DNA of 64,000 nt from Pirellulaceae bacterium (GTDB taxonomy: Bacteria; Planctomycetota; Planctomycetia; Pirellulales; Pirellulaceae): the NCBI GenBank assembly GCA_029243025.1, contig JAQWSU010000053.1, positions 62,001-126,000 of the forward strand, in the 5' to 3' direction. The translations under genes and the position numbers were made by a program. A model generated the notes under the pieces. The model was given only the letters and a program-made list of their open reading frames with translations, had not been told where the DNA came from and ran no database searches. Shown one piece after another: positions 8,189 to 19,500 of the stretch. Numbering within the stretch: the first letter of the stretch is position 1; the number at the start of each line of letters is the position of its first letter.

Positions 8189-11100
8189 ATGTTGGTGATT
8201 CAAGGAAACTGCGTGGTGGTTAAATCGTTGAAAACACTGTTGGTCATGATGAGCGTAATGCTTGTTGGTAGCCCCAGTATTGCTGCGCCCGATGCTGTTG
8301 ATTTTAACCGCGATATTCGCCCCATCCTTTCAAATTATTGCTTCAAATGTCATGGCTTTGACGAAGCAGCTCGAGTCCATGATTTAAGGTTGGACGATGC
8401 GAACACGGCCCTGGCGGAACTATCTTCCGGCGAACGTGCTATTGTGCCAGGTGATCTGGAAATGAGCGGACTCATTGATCGAGTGACGTCGGCGGATCCG
8501 GATTTTCGCATGCCCCCACCCGATACGAATCAGCAATTGAGCAATAGGCAGGTTAAGTTATTGCGCGATTGGATCGCCTCGGGGGCCAAGTACGAAAAAC
8601 ATTGGTCCTATGTGTCACCGAAGCGTATCGATCCCCCTTCCGTGAATCAGCAAGCTTGGCCTCGAAATGAAATCGATCAATTTGTGCTCGCTCGCTTGGA
8701 AAAGGCCGGCCTGCAACCAAGTCGCGAAGCAAGTCGACGGAAGCTTATTCGGCGACTCTATTTTGATCTGACAGGACTCGCGCCTGAAATCGAAGAGGTC
8801 AATGAGTTCCTGTCGGATGACAGTCCGTTGGCCTACCAGCGATTAGTCGACCGATTGCTGGAATCGCCCCATTACGGCGAACGAATGGCACAGAATTGGC
8901 TGGATTTGGCCCGTTATGCGGACACAACGGGCTACGCAGCCGACGCTCCACGTACCCAATGGTTGTATCGCGATTGGGTGATTAATGCCTTCAATGAGAA
9001 CAAGCCATTTGATCAATTTACCATCGAACAAATTGCCGGCGATATGTTACCGAATGCGACGATCGACGATCGGATTGCCACAGGATTTTACCGCCAATCA
9101 ACGCAAGCGTTAGGGAATAATCCACGCAAAGAAGAGTTTCGAATTAAGGGGATTGTCGATCGCTTGATGACAACTGGCCGTGTTTGGATGGGGATGACAC
9201 TTGAATGTGCTGAATGCCACAATCACAAGTATGACCCGATCACGCAACGAGAATATTACCAACTGTTTGCAATTTTCAACAATGTTCCACACCTTGGCGA
9301 AACGTTTGGTGTTCATGGTCCTCGTTTGAAAGTCTTGCCGACGGAACATCAGCAACGACGTGTCGTGATTCGTTCAACCATTGATGAGTTAGCGGGAAAC
9401 CTCAAACAAGGTGACACGAAACTCGTCGAGCGGCAACTGCGATGGGAACAGAACGCGAACCCGCAAATCGTACAGCCAGATCGATCGCCGCTGGGAATTT
9501 GGATTGCAGACAGGAAAATCGGGACTGGTCAATGGGAGGATTCGAGTCGGTTGGTGGGACAGGCCGAGACTGCTTTGCCTGATTGGTCGAGCCATGAGCC
9601 GTTCAAGAATGCAGCTGCGCTCAAGTTAGCCAATGGAAATCATGTGAGAGTGTCTGGTTGGAAACCAGACAAGAAACTTCGGGACCTGACTGTGTCGGCT
9701 TGGATTAAGACCGACGATGACGTAGCCGATATTGTGTCTAACTATGATTGGCGACCAGGGAAAAGATCTTTTGTCTTTGGTATCGGTGGAGAGGGTGAAC
9801 CGAATGCTCCACCGGGTCGGCTGTTTGCCTGGAGTTCTGCGAAGACGGACCAGTTCAGCGGAATTGAAATCTATGGAAGTCAACGGGTTAACGATGGTCG
9901 CTGGCACCACGTGGCGTTAACCATGCACGCCGGCCGTGCTGCCCAATTATTTGTCGATGGTTTGCTCGACTCAGACGCGAAGTCGATCGGCAGCTGTCCC
10001 GATGCGATCGCGATTAGTCCACGAGACCTGGCGATTGGGGCAGGTTTCAACAGCAGTGATGACTCGGGTGCCTTTGCGTTGAAAGGCCAGTTGAGTCACG
10101 TGCAGATTTTTGATGCTGTGGTTGATCCGTACGCCACGATGGGAGGGTTTCTGCCTTCGATCAAAGCCGCACTGGAGCAGCCGAGGCAGAAGCGGACTTC
10201 CCAACAGGCAAAGGCAATCGCGGATTATTATCTTCGCATCGATCCGAAACGGAATCAGATTCTGAAACGGCTTGCTTCCTTGCGTGAAGAGGATCGGCAG
10301 TTGGATGCTGACGCGATCGAAGCTCAAGTCATGGAGGAAATGGCGACGCCTCGCGAAACTTATCTGCTTGTTCGAGGGGATTTTTCTAGGCAGGGTGAAC
10401 AGGTGTATCCTGACGTACCAACTATTCTGCCGGCGTTAGGCGAAGGTCCCAAAGATCGATTGGCATTTGCCAAGTGGCTTGTTTCTGACGACCATCCACT
10501 CACTGCTCGAGTTACGGTGAATCGAATCTGGCAACAGTTCTTCGGTGATGGGTTAGTACGCACGGATGCGGATTTTGGTTATCAAGGTGAGTGGCCAACC
10601 CATCCGGGATTGCTCGATTGGCTTTCAACGGAGTTTGTAGAAAACGGATGGGATGGAAAAGAGCTCGTTCGATTAATCGTAATGTCATCCACCTATCGGC
10701 AAGATTCTTCGATTTCCAAACTGGCCTTTGAACGCGACCCCAAGAATCGATTGTTAGCACGGGCGGCCCGTTTTCGACTGCCGGCGGAACAAATTCGTGA
10801 CGCGATGTTGTCGGCAGGGAACCTGCTCGACCGTCGGGTTGGAGGCCCAAGTGTTTTTCCCGTCCAGCCGGATGGACTGTATGGTGAACGGACCACCGCA
10901 GCGATGGGACCATTCGAAATTAATTGGGAGACAAGCGTTCCAAAAGATCGATATCGCCGAGGCATGTACATCTTTTGGAAGAGGACCATTTTGTACCCGT
11001 CACTGAAAGCCTTTGATGCACCTGCTCGCGATGTATGTCGTACTCGACGGTCAATCACAAATACGCCAATGCAGGCTTTGGTTTCCTTAAACGATCCCGT

Positions 11101-11413
11101 CTTTGTCGAAGGAGCGCGAGCACTGGCAGAGCGAGTCTTGAAAGATGCGCCGCAGAGTGATTTTGAGTCACAAATCGCGTTTGCCTTTCGAATTGTCCTA
11201 GGGCGCGATCCTGATTCGCAAGAAAAACTGCGGTTCCAAGAATTCTATCAACGTCGGAAAGAATATTTTTCAGAGAATCAGGCAGCGGCTGAAGCGCTCT
11301 TGAAAATAGGTGTCGCAGCCGGCGGCCGACTTGAATCGAACGCCAAATTGGCGGCTTGGACCTTGGTGGCTTCGACGATTCAAAATCTTGATGAAGCGAT
11401 TACCCGAGAATGA
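8189..11413 (+). CDS. PSCyt1–DUF1549–LamG–DUF1553 cytochrome protein
   Basis: This 1074-residue exported protein begins with a signal segment ending near PSIAA. The PSCyt1 haem domain has CFKCHG (about residue 51) and the distal MPPPDTN methionine. DUF1549 (about 165–367) contains LARYADTTGYAAD and ends in a second haem motif, CAECHNHKYDP. A LamG/concanavalin-like insertion spans about 465–665 (VSAWIKTDD … VNDGRWHHVALTM … QLFVDG). DUF1553 (about 730–1035) includes NRIWQQFFGDGLVRT and RRSITNTPMQALVSLND. It ends NLDEAITRE. It precedes its DUF1501 partner by 66 bases. The pair is typical of planctomycete polysaccharide/sulfatase loci and probably acts in the periplasm. Its biochemical role is unproven. 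Confidence 0.92.
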   Translation: MLVIQGNCVVVKSLKTLLVMMSVMLVGSPSIAAPDAVDFNRDIRPILSNYCFKCHGFDEAARVHDLRLDDANTALAELSSGERAIVPGDLEMSGLIDRVTSADPDFRMPPPDTNQQLSNRQVKLLRDWIASGAKYEKHWSYVSPKRIDPPSVNQQAWPRNEIDQFVLARLEKAGLQPSREASRRKLIRRLYFDLTGLAPEIEEVNEFLSDDSPLAYQRLVDRLLESPHYGERMAQNWLDLARYADTTGYAADAPRTQWLYRDWVINAFNENKPFDQFTIEQIAGDMLPNATIDDRIATGFYRQSTQALGNNPRKEEFRIKGIVDRLMTTGRVWMGMTLECAECHNHKYDPITQREYYQLFAIFNNVPHLGETFGVHGPRLKVLPTEHQQRRVVIRSTIDELAGNLKQGDTKLVERQLRWEQNANPQIVQPDRSPLGIWIADRKIGTGQWEDSSRLVGQAETALPDWSSHEPFKNAAALKLANGNHVRVSGWKPDKKLRDLTVSAWIKTDDDVADIVSNYDWRPGKRSFVFGIGGEGEPNAPPGRLFAWSSAKTDQFSGIEIYGSQRVNDGRWHHVALTMHAGRAAQLFVDGLLDSDAKSIGSCPDAIAISPRDLAIGAGFNSSDDSGAFALKGQLSHVQIFDAVVDPYATMGGFLPSIKAALEQPRQKRTSQQAKAIADYYLRIDPKRNQILKRLASLREEDRQLDADAIEAQVMEEMATPRETYLLVRGDFSRQGEQVYPDVPTILPALGEGPKDRLAFAKWLVSDDHPLTARVTVNRIWQQFFGDGLVRTDADFGYQGEWPTHPGLLDWLSTEFVENGWDGKELVRLIVMSSTYRQDSSISKLAFERDPKNRLLARAARFRLPAEQIRDAMLSAGNLLDRRVGGPSVFPVQPDGLYGERTTAAMGPFEINWETSVPKDRYRRGMYIFWKRTILYPSLKAFDAPARDVCRTRRSITNTPMQALVSLNDPVFVEGARALAERVLKDAPQSDFESQIAFAFRIVLGRDPDSQEKLRFQEFYQRRKEYFSENQAAAEALLKIGVAAGGRLESNAKLAAWTLVASTIQNLDEAITRE

Positions 11414-11479
11414 ACCGCGAGGTTGAGTGGCATGATTTTTCGGCTTATGTGTCTGGTTTGTTGGGAAGGATGAAAAAGG

Positions 11480-12883
11480 GTGGATCTGCGAGATAAATCC
11501 CTGGAAGCCATGACGCGCCGTGCGTTTTTTGGACGTGGTGCGACCGGCGTTGGAGTCGCTGCACTCGCGTCGCTGCTGAAGGCAAAAGAGTCTTCCGTAG
11601 AAGCTTCGGTGCACTTTCCACCGCGGGCGAAACGAGTGATCTATCTGTTCATGTCGGGGGGGCCATCGCATGTCGATACGTTTGATTACAAGCCACTGTT
11701 GCAAAAACGTGACGGCCAACCTATGCCCAAGGAGATCATCAAAAACCATCAGTTTGCGATGATCAAGTCGGATAAGCCACTCGTAAAAGGCTCGCCGTGG
11801 AAGTTCTCCCAGCACGGTCAATCCGGACAGTGGATTTCGGAACTCTTGCCGCACACGGCAACGGTTGCCGATCACTTAGCCATTGTGCGATCGATGTATA
11901 CCGAGACTTTCAATCATGATCCGGCCGTCTCCATGATGACCTCAGGCGATGTCAGACCTGGAAGGCCTTCGTTGGGGGCCTGGCTCTCGTACGGAATTGG
12001 TAGTGAAGGTCAAGATCTCCCCTCCTTCGTCGTGCTGGCCTCCGGGACCGTTCTCCAGCCGCTTCTGGATTTTTATTGGGGCCCTGGTTTCTTGCCGACC
12101 CGCCATCAGGGAGTCCAGTTTCGGCGCTCCGGTGAACCGGTGCTGTATGTGACTAATCCGGCGGGAATCGATAGTGCGACCCGACGTGAACAGACCGATC
12201 TGCTCAACTGGATGAATGAACGCCGTTTTGACGCGGTGGGTGATCCCGAAATTCAAACCCGTATTGCGCAGTACGAAATGGCTTTCAAAATGCAGATGTC
12301 CGTTCCCGACCTGACTGATGTGACAACGGAGCCAAAATACATTCAGCAGATGTATGGCACGAAACCGGGAAAGAATGCCTTTTCAAATAATTGTTTGCTT
12401 GCCCGCCGACTGATTGAACGAGGCGTTCGTTTTGTCCAATTGTTCCATACGGGTTGGGATCAACATGGTAATCTCATCAAGGAACATCAGCGGCAATGCG
12501 GTGAAGTGGATCAGCCTATCGCCGCGTTGATTCGCGATCTTGACCAGCGCGGATTGCTCGACGAAACCTTGATCGTTTGTACGGGAGAATTTGGCCGCAC
12601 TCCGATGGCGCAGGGTGGCGGTGATGGATTCGGTCGTGATCACCATCCGCACGGATTTACATCTTGGCTCGCAGGAGGAGGGATTTGTGGCGGTGTTTCT
12701 TATGGCCAGACCGATGAATTTGGCTATTTTGCTCAGGATCAAAGAACACACGTTCATGATTTAAACGCCACAATTCTGCACTGTCTGGGCGTTGATCACG
12801 AACAATTGACCTACCGATTCCAGGGACGCGATTTCCGGCTTACGGATGTTCATGGAAATGTCATCAAGCCGCTGCTGACCTAA
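11480..12883 (+). CDS. DUF1501 protein, Tat-exported
   Basis: The 467-residue protein has the DUF1501 (sulfatase-like, alkaline phosphatase fold) organisation. A twin-arginine signal (TRRAFFGRGATGVGVAALASLL) is followed by RVIYLFMSGGPSHVDTFDYKP, SGQWISELLPH and a C-terminal half with FVQLFHTGWDQHGN, ETLIVCTGEFGRTP, GRDHHPHGFTSWLAGGG and YRFQGRDFRLTDVHG. These His/Asp clusters suggest a metal site, but no enzyme activity is established for the family. It follows the cytochrome gene and is presumably co-transcribed with it. The listed start is GTG; ATG at 11510 immediately before TRRAFF is equally possible and gives a more typical Tat peptide. Confidence 0.92.
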   Translation: MDLRDKSLEAMTRRAFFGRGATGVGVAALASLLKAKESSVEASVHFPPRAKRVIYLFMSGGPSHVDTFDYKPLLQKRDGQPMPKEIIKNHQFAMIKSDKPLVKGSPWKFSQHGQSGQWISELLPHTATVADHLAIVRSMYTETFNHDPAVSMMTSGDVRPGRPSLGAWLSYGIGSEGQDLPSFVVLASGTVLQPLLDFYWGPGFLPTRHQGVQFRRSGEPVLYVTNPAGIDSATRREQTDLLNWMNERRFDAVGDPEIQTRIAQYEMAFKMQMSVPDLTDVTTEPKYIQQMYGTKPGKNAFSNNCLLARRLIERGVRFVQLFHTGWDQHGNLIKEHQRQCGEVDQPIAALIRDLDQRGLLDETLIVCTGEFGRTPMAQGGGDGFGRDHHPHGFTSWLAGGGICGGVSYGQTDEFGYFAQDQRTHVHDLNATILHCLGVDHEQLTYRFQGRDFRLTDVHGNVIKPLLT

Positions 12884-13103
12884 ACGGCACGCGCAGAGCA
12901 GGTAGATTCGTCAATGTTGTCGGTGTAGATTTCAGCCGGACGTTCAAGCCGCTGATGGCGCAGGTGGGAAAGGAAGCGAGTGGCTTGTCAGTGGATCCGA
13001 AAATTGTTGATGTTCTCCAGGCTGGGTTAGTATACTTGAGTTGCAACCCGTCACCGATGTCTCCAGGCTTACCGCCTTCAAATCGTTCCGGCTTTATTTT
13101 GTA

Positions 13104-14603
13104 ATGAAAATATTCCGATCTGTAGTCTCGTTTCTGTTACTGTTCGGGAGTCATGGGGTTGTCTGTGACGCGGATCCTGTCATGCGACCGAACATCGTCT
13201 TTATTCTGATCGATGATTTGCGCTATGACGTCTTTAGCCACATGAATCATCCCTTCGTGGAGACTCCGCATATCGATGCCCTGGCAGCGGGGGGAATGCA
13301 GTTTGAAAATGCATTTGTAACGACATCCCTTTGTTCTCCTGCAAGAGCATCGTTCTTGACCGGTCGTTACATGCACAACCACAAGGTTGTTGATAATTCC
13401 GATCGGATGCCTGAGGGAACCGTGACGTTTCCTCAGCTCTTGCAACAAACTGGATATGAAACGGCCTTCATCGGTAAGTGGCATATGGGAGGGAGTAGCG
13501 ATGCCATCCGACCCGGGTTTGATCATTGGGTCAGTTTTCGTGGACAAGGAAGCTATTTTCCTCGTGGACAAAAATTGAATGTCGATGGTCAATCGGTTCT
13601 GCAGCAAGCTTACATGACCGATGAATTGACCGATTATGCAACACGTTGGCTGATGCAGCGTGATACGGAAAAACCATTTTTACTCTATCTTTCACACAAG
13701 GGGGTGCACGGTTTGTACGATCCGGCTCCTCGCCATCTTGATCGCTACAAGAGTGAGTCTCACGTGCCTGCAACGGATCGCGCGGGTCAAAAAGGTGCGA
13801 ACGAGTTGAAGCCGATGTGGGTGCGCGATCAGCGGAATAGTTGGCATGGTGTTGAGTTTCCCTATCACGGGCGTGCCAAACAGAGCCTTTCCGAAATGTA
13901 TCGACATTATTGTGAGATGGTTTTGTCGATCGATGAAAGTGTGGGACGAGTTGCGACGGCACTTAGAAAGATGGGAGTCACCGACAATACGTTGATTCTT
14001 TTCACGAGTGACGGTGGGCATCTGTGGGGTGAGCATGGTTTGATCGACAAAAGGTGCGCCTACGAAGCGTCGATTCGGATTCCGTTTCTCGTCCAGTGGC
14101 CCAAGACGATCAAGCCTGCTTCACGCTGCTCCGCAGTTGTCATGAACATCGATGTCGCCCCCACGCTGCTGGATATTGCTGGAATTACGATCCCAGCTCA
14201 AATGGACGGGCATAGCTTTCGTGCATTGCTCTCGAATCCAAAACGTGCAGATGAATCGCAGCCTCTGCTCTATGAGTACTATTGGGAGCCGACGTTTCCG
14301 CAGACGCCGACGACCTTTGCGCTCCGTAATGATCGGTACAAACTGATTCAGTATCACGGTATCTGGGACACGGACGAACTCTACGATTTGCAAGCCGACC
14401 CACAGGAGACGACGAATCTGATTCTTGAAGCGGCGCAACAAAGTCGCGTTGCGGAGATGCGAAGAGAACTCCATGAGCGGCTTGCAGAAACAGAAGGGCT
14501 TGCAATTCCCCTCGGGCGGAAACGAAACGATGGCCGGAATTTGAGGAGTTCAACGCATTCAAAAAGATCTCCTTTTCCACCTCATATGATTTCTCCTCCG
14601 TGA
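13104..14603 (+). CDS. Secreted sulfatase (type I, Cys-type)
   Basis: The 499-residue protein starts at ATG 13104, chosen because it gives a clean signal peptide (MKIFRSVVSFLLLFGSHGVVCDA). Metal-binding RPNIVFILIDDLRYD is followed by SLCSPARASFLTGR, whose C77 in CSPAR is converted to formylglycine by an anaerobic or aerobic maturase. Later come AFIGKWHMGG, LSHKGVHG and TSDGGHLWGEHGLIDK, the expected lysine/histidine active-site set. It hydrolyses sulfate esters, most likely on sulfated polysaccharides in the periplasm. The C-terminus (about 30 residues after IPLGRK) is basic and variable. Its neighbours are a DUF1501 gene and, convergently, a Tat-exported oxidoreductase. Confidence 0.93.
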   Translation: MKIFRSVVSFLLLFGSHGVVCDADPVMRPNIVFILIDDLRYDVFSHMNHPFVETPHIDALAAGGMQFENAFVTTSLCSPARASFLTGRYMHNHKVVDNSDRMPEGTVTFPQLLQQTGYETAFIGKWHMGGSSDAIRPGFDHWVSFRGQGSYFPRGQKLNVDGQSVLQQAYMTDELTDYATRWLMQRDTEKPFLLYLSHKGVHGLYDPAPRHLDRYKSESHVPATDRAGQKGANELKPMWVRDQRNSWHGVEFPYHGRAKQSLSEMYRHYCEMVLSIDESVGRVATALRKMGVTDNTLILFTSDGGHLWGEHGLIDKRCAYEASIRIPFLVQWPKTIKPASRCSAVVMNIDVAPTLLDIAGITIPAQMDGHSFRALLSNPKRADESQPLLYEYYWEPTFPQTPTTFALRNDRYKLIQYHGIWDTDELYDLQADPQETTNLILEAAQQSRVAEMRRELHERLAETEGLAIPLGRKRNDGRNLRSSTHSKRSPFPPHMISPP

Positions 14604-14665
14604 GAAATGGGAAATCCTGCCGACAATCGATCGAATCCTGGAAGCGTCGAATCGGCTGAAATGGG

Positions 14666-16051
14666 TCAGACCCAAGTCGGTTCCCAACCCTTGCGGTAGG
14701 ACTTGCTGATCCACTCTTGTGCTTGCGGATGGTTGGTGATTTTTAAAGCGTCGGCATCCCAGATCAGCTCTTGCTGGGGAAATCGAATCCCAATGGTTCC
14801 TAGTAAGACAGTTTCGGTGAGCGGTCCGGCATATTCAAACCCTGACGTGGTTTCGTCTTTGCCGAGACAGGCATCTGCCCATTGTGTGTAATGGTTGACT
14901 CCTGGAATCACTGGTAGTTGATCGGTAGGGAATTTTTCTTCTGGAAAAGCTCTCGGTGCGGCGACGTGTGGGATAACGAGGGAACCTTTCTCACCGACCA
15001 AAACAGAACCAGCCCCAGGTAACGCATACTCAGGCGGAAGGTCCCCTAACTTTTCTCGTGGCGGGGACACACCCACGGCGTCGTACCAGGTGACGGGCAG
15101 GCTCGCTCCAGCTGTGTATTGCGTGCCTGGAAATTCGTATTGCACCGTGGCGCGATCGGTCCAGGATTCTGGGTGCAGGGCTGGGGCTGCTACGGTCAGT
15201 CGCGTGGGCGAAGTTAGTTCGAGCGATTTGAAGACCGGATCCAAGATGTGACAGCCGAAATCGCCCAGTTGTCCCGTGCCGTAGGCTTGCCAGCCTCGCC
15301 AGTTGAACGGATGGTACGCGCTAGCCTTATAGGGTCGCTCGGGAGCGACGCCTTGCCAAAGATCCCAATGCACATGGGCCGGGATCGGATCGTTGCCTGA
15401 TGGTCGGGGGCAATGACGTGGCCAGCTAGTTTGACCAGCCTGCCAAGAATGGACTTCTTTTACTTTTCCGATCAGCCCCTGGTGAATCCAATGGACCGCT
15501 GTCCGATAGGCGGAATGCGATTGGATTTGATTGCACATTTGAGTCACTCGTCGGAATTTTGTCGCCGCCTTTTGCATTTGTCGCGCTTCATGCACGCTAT
15601 GCGTCAGCGGTTTTTGGCAAAACACGTGTTTCCCTAAATGCATCGCGGCCAAGGAAATGGGTGCGTGCATGAAGTCTGGAGTCGAAACTAGAATTCCTTG
15701 AAAATCTGGTGCCTGATCCAGAAGTCTTCGCCAGTCCGTATATTGTTTTGCCGATGGGTACTTTTCCGCTGCCCGACCAAGATGGTTGACGGAACTGTCA
15801 ATATCACAAATCGCAATCACATCAACATCGGAACTCGCTGCAACACCATTCAAGTCGCTCCAGCCCTTGCCGCCCGTTCCGACGCTTGCGATTCCCAAAC
15901 GACTGTTTGCCCCGTAAACCCGTGAGTATTGAAAAGCGTTCAAACTAATGGCTGTGCCGGCGAACGCGGCCGACTTCAGAAATGAGCGGCGACTGGCTCC
16001 TGTAAATCGCCTCTGTTTCCGTTGCGGTGAGATTGAAGGCGGGTGGATCAT
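14666..16051 (-). CDS. Gfo/Idh/MocA-family oxidoreductase, Tat-exported
   Basis: This is an NAD(P)-dependent sugar oxidoreductase-like protein of 461 residues. The start at 16051 is fixed by an AAAAGGAGAT ribosome-binding sequence 9–11 bases upstream. A Tat signal (GASRRSFLKSAAFAG) precedes the Rossmann core: GIASVGTGGKGWSDL, DVIAICDID, and GKHVFCQKPLTHSVHEA with the conserved lysine of the EKP-type motif. The C-terminal half includes GWQAYGTGQLGDFGCHILD. Planctomycetes have many exported members, whose cofactor probably travels folded through Tat. It is convergent with the sulfatase and divergent from the second cytochrome gene, so a role in periplasmic sugar modification is likely but inferred. 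Confidence 0.9.
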   Translation of the reverse strand: MIHPPSISPQRKQRRFTGASRRSFLKSAAFAGTAISLNAFQYSRVYGANSRLGIASVGTGGKGWSDLNGVAASSDVDVIAICDIDSSVNHLGRAAEKYPSAKQYTDWRRLLDQAPDFQGILVSTPDFMHAPISLAAMHLGKHVFCQKPLTHSVHEARQMQKAATKFRRVTQMCNQIQSHSAYRTAVHWIHQGLIGKVKEVHSWQAGQTSWPRHCPRPSGNDPIPAHVHWDLWQGVAPERPYKASAYHPFNWRGWQAYGTGQLGDFGCHILDPVFKSLELTSPTRLTVAAPALHPESWTDRATVQYEFPGTQYTAGASLPVTWYDAVGVSPPREKLGDLPPEYALPGAGSVLVGEKGSLVIPHVAAPRAFPEEKFPTDQLPVIPGVNHYTQWADACLGKDETTSGFEYAGPLTETVLLGTIGIRFPQQELIWDADALKITNHPQAQEWISKSYRKGWEPTWV

Positions 16052-16536
16052 CCTTGTTAATCTCCTTTTGTGTGGACAGGATTCGGAAGCTCCGAGTGGC
16101 AATCGAATCGTTGATGCGATTACCAGCCGAGCGCTGTGTCAATTGGTGGCGATGCGTACTACGGTGCTAGTGCCTATTGTAGCGACTGTCGAACGCGATG
16201 GTGTAGATCGACAGCAGCAACGTATTTTGGACGCGGCAGGTCGCTTTCGGTGAGTGGACTCGACAACGTGGCTTGGCTGAAGGAAGTTTAAGTCAGATGG
16301 AGCTGATTTGGCTGAGACACCTCGTTACTCCTAAAAATCAGCAGTCGCGTTCCTTGTGACGCGGATGCTTCTAACGGTGAACAGGAAGGCGAGTGTGAAC
16401 CGCTTCAGCGTTTGCTCGTTTATGTTAAGATGGGGAGGCATGAAGTTCTTTTTGATAGAACGATGTTCCGATGAAGGGTGCATTGGTGTAACTGGTCGAA
16501 AAGCTTCTACTCGACGTAAACGAGGGCGCAAGACCG
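16052..16536. other. 485-base divergent intergenic region
   Basis: The region lies between the divergent Tat oxidoreductase and the second PSCyt1/DUF1549 gene. The ribosome-binding sequence of the oxidoreductase is at its left edge. Otherwise I see only short, unconvincing open frames on both strands. Confidence 0.4.
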
Positions 16537-19500
16537 TTGACTTTTTCCGTGATCACATCTTTGCTGAAGATCTGCTTTCCAGTTCTTATGCTGTCAGTGG
16601 TGGTTGAGGTTCGCGCAGAAGAGCGACTGGATTTCAACCGAGACATTCGTTCAATCCTTGCAGACAAATGTTTTTCCTGTCACGGACCGGACGCTCAAAC
16701 ACGGGAAGCCGACTTGCGTCTTGATCGAAAAGATGCAGCCAAGGGAGAGCGAGGTGGTTATTCGGTTATTGTTGCTGGGTCTCCTGATCAGAGCGAGTTG
16801 TTGACTCGTGTTCGAGCAGCTGATCCTGATCTGCGAATGCCGCCTCCTTTGTCTGGAAAACAGCTGACGCCGACCGAAAAGCAACTTCTAGAGCGTTGGG
16901 TTGCTGAGGGAGCCGAATATCAGACGCATTGGGCATTTGAATCGCTCAACCGTGCGAAGATTCAAGGCAATGCGATCGATTTCTTGATTCGTAGGCGGCT
17001 GGCCAAGGAGGGGCTCAAGGCTTCGATGGCAGCAGCACCTGCAACGCAACTTCGTCGTTTGAGTCTCGATTTGATCGGACTGCCACCGACGATTGCGGAG
17101 ACCGATCGATTCTTGGGAAATCTCGAGCAGAATGGACTCGACCTAGCTTATGAAATGGCCGTTGAAAGGTTGTTGAATTCACCACGATACGGTGAACACA
17201 TGGCATGGTCGTGGTTAGAAGTGGCCCGATATGCGGATACCGACGGTTATCAAAATGATGGGCCACGTGAGATGTGGCGGTGGCGAGATTGGGTGATCCG
17301 TGCCTTCAATCAGAATTTGAAATTCGATCGATTTACGATCGAACAATTGGCGGGCGATCAACTTTCCGAACCGACACCGGATCAGCTGATCGCGACCGGT
17401 TTTAATCGCAACCATCGCTACAATTCGGAAGCCGGAATTCCCATCGATGAGTTTCTCTTGGAGAACGCTGTCGATCGTGTGGATACAACGTCCACGGTTT
17501 GGATGGGACTGACGATGGGGTGCGCGCGCTGTCACGATCACAAGTTCGATCCACTGAGTCAGCAGGAATACTATCAGCTGATCGATTATTTCAACGATGT
17601 GGCAGAAAGCGGCAGGGCAATCAAGTTCGGTAACTCCGAGCCATGGATCAAGACGCCGACGGTCGAACAAGAGACAAGACTTAAGCAGCTTGATGCCGAT
17701 GTCGAATTATCGAGACAGGCTTTGGAGCAGGTGGAAACGGAAATTCAAGCCTCGCAAGCCAAATGGGAAGCAGCGACAGATTTCAGTCAGCCCTTGCTTA
17801 CTCATGGATTGCACGCTCACTGGACATTCGATCGAGAACGAGATGAGCAGTTTTCGACTGCTACGTCTGCCATTGTACGAGAGCCGGGGCTGTTTGGTGA
17901 TGCGGTGCATGTCGACTCCGAACATCACTTAGCACTAAAACCGATCCACGGTTTGATCGGGGACGGTCGATTTACCATTGCGTTTTGGATGAAGCCAGCC
18001 GATGTTCAGCAGGGAGCGGTCATTTCAAACGAAGGTAACAACACCGTACGCGCCGGCAATCTGGTGGAGTTCGCCGCAGGGCGTTTGCGCTGGCATATCA
18101 TCGGACGTTGGATATCTGGGGTTCAGGCTGTTGAGACGCGTCAAAGTTTGCTGGCTGACCAATGGGTCCATGTCGTGTTGGCGAACGATGGTACACAACG
18201 GGCAGCAGGTATGTCCATTTATTTGAATGGTGTGCTTCAGCCTGTTGACGAAATCTACAACACGAACAGCAATAAGATCGATCCCAAGCAACAGAGTTTG
18301 ATGCGAGTGGGATTCAGTCATCATGTTCCTGAATGGCAAGGGGATATTGACGAATTGCGCTTCTACGCGGGTCGAACATTGTCGGCTCAAGAAGTGGAAT
18401 TGCTTGCAGTGCCCCATTCGCTCCAGGCAATCGCAGCCAAGCCAATTTCGACTCGTTCAATTGCTGAGCAACAAGTCTTGCGTTCAACCTATCTCGAACA
18501 GACCGAGAATGAATCGCACCGAAAACTGCTCGAGGATTTGCGCGTCGCCGAATCAAAACGCAGTGACTATTTCGATCGTTTACCAACCACAATGATTATG
18601 CGAGATTTGGTCGAAGGGAGACCCTCGCACGTTCGCCAACGGGGTGTCTACAACCAATTGGGCGAACGAGTCGAGTCGGGAGTGCCGTCCATCTTCGCCC
18701 CGCCTCCCAGCGACGCTCCTCAGGGAAGGTTGACGTTCGCTCGCTGGTTGGTCAATGACCAACATCCGTTGACGGCTCGCGTGACGATGAACCGCCTTTG
18801 GCAGTCTTTCTTTGGTCGCGGAATTGTTCGTACACCGGGAGACTTTGGGTCTCAGGGATCGCCACCCTCGCATCCAGAATTACTCGACTGGCTGGCGGCT
18901 GAGTTCATTGATAGTGGTTGGGATTTGAAATGGATGGTTCGTCAAATCGTCCTCAGTCAAACCTATCGGCAGTCTTCTCGGTTGCAGACAGTTCATCGAG
19001 AGCGGGACCCAGAGAATTTGTTGTTATCGCGAGCGCCTGCCATTCCATTAGCCGGAAATGTGCTTCGCGACCAAGCGTTGGCCGTGTCTGGCTTGTTGGT
19101 GGAAAAGGTCGGAGGTCCATCCGTGAAACCTTATCAGCCGAAGAATCTTTGGCGGGAGGCGAGTAACTTCACCTATCGCCAGGGGAAAGGTGATGATCTG
19201 TATCGTCGCAGTTTATACACTTATTGGAAACGGACCCTCGCGCCACCTACCATGGCAATTCTCGACACGGGGGACCGGGAGTATTGCACGGTGGAACCAA
19301 AACGGACCAATACTTCCCTCCAAGCTTTAGCGCTGTTGAATGAGGTGACCTTCGTCGAGGCTGCCCGAAAACTGGCCGAACGAATGTTGTTGGAGGGTGG
19401 CGACTCCGATCCGCAACGCATCGTGTTTGCCTTTCGGACTGTGGCCGTTCGATTTCCCTCGAAACGGGAGCAGAAAGTCTTGCTGCAAGCTCTCGAGGAT

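Noticed and set aside
12897-13103. Open stretch without ATG between DUF1501 and sulfatase genes
   Set aside because: No start codon with a ribosome-binding site and no recognisable family; it is better read as the sulfatase upstream region.
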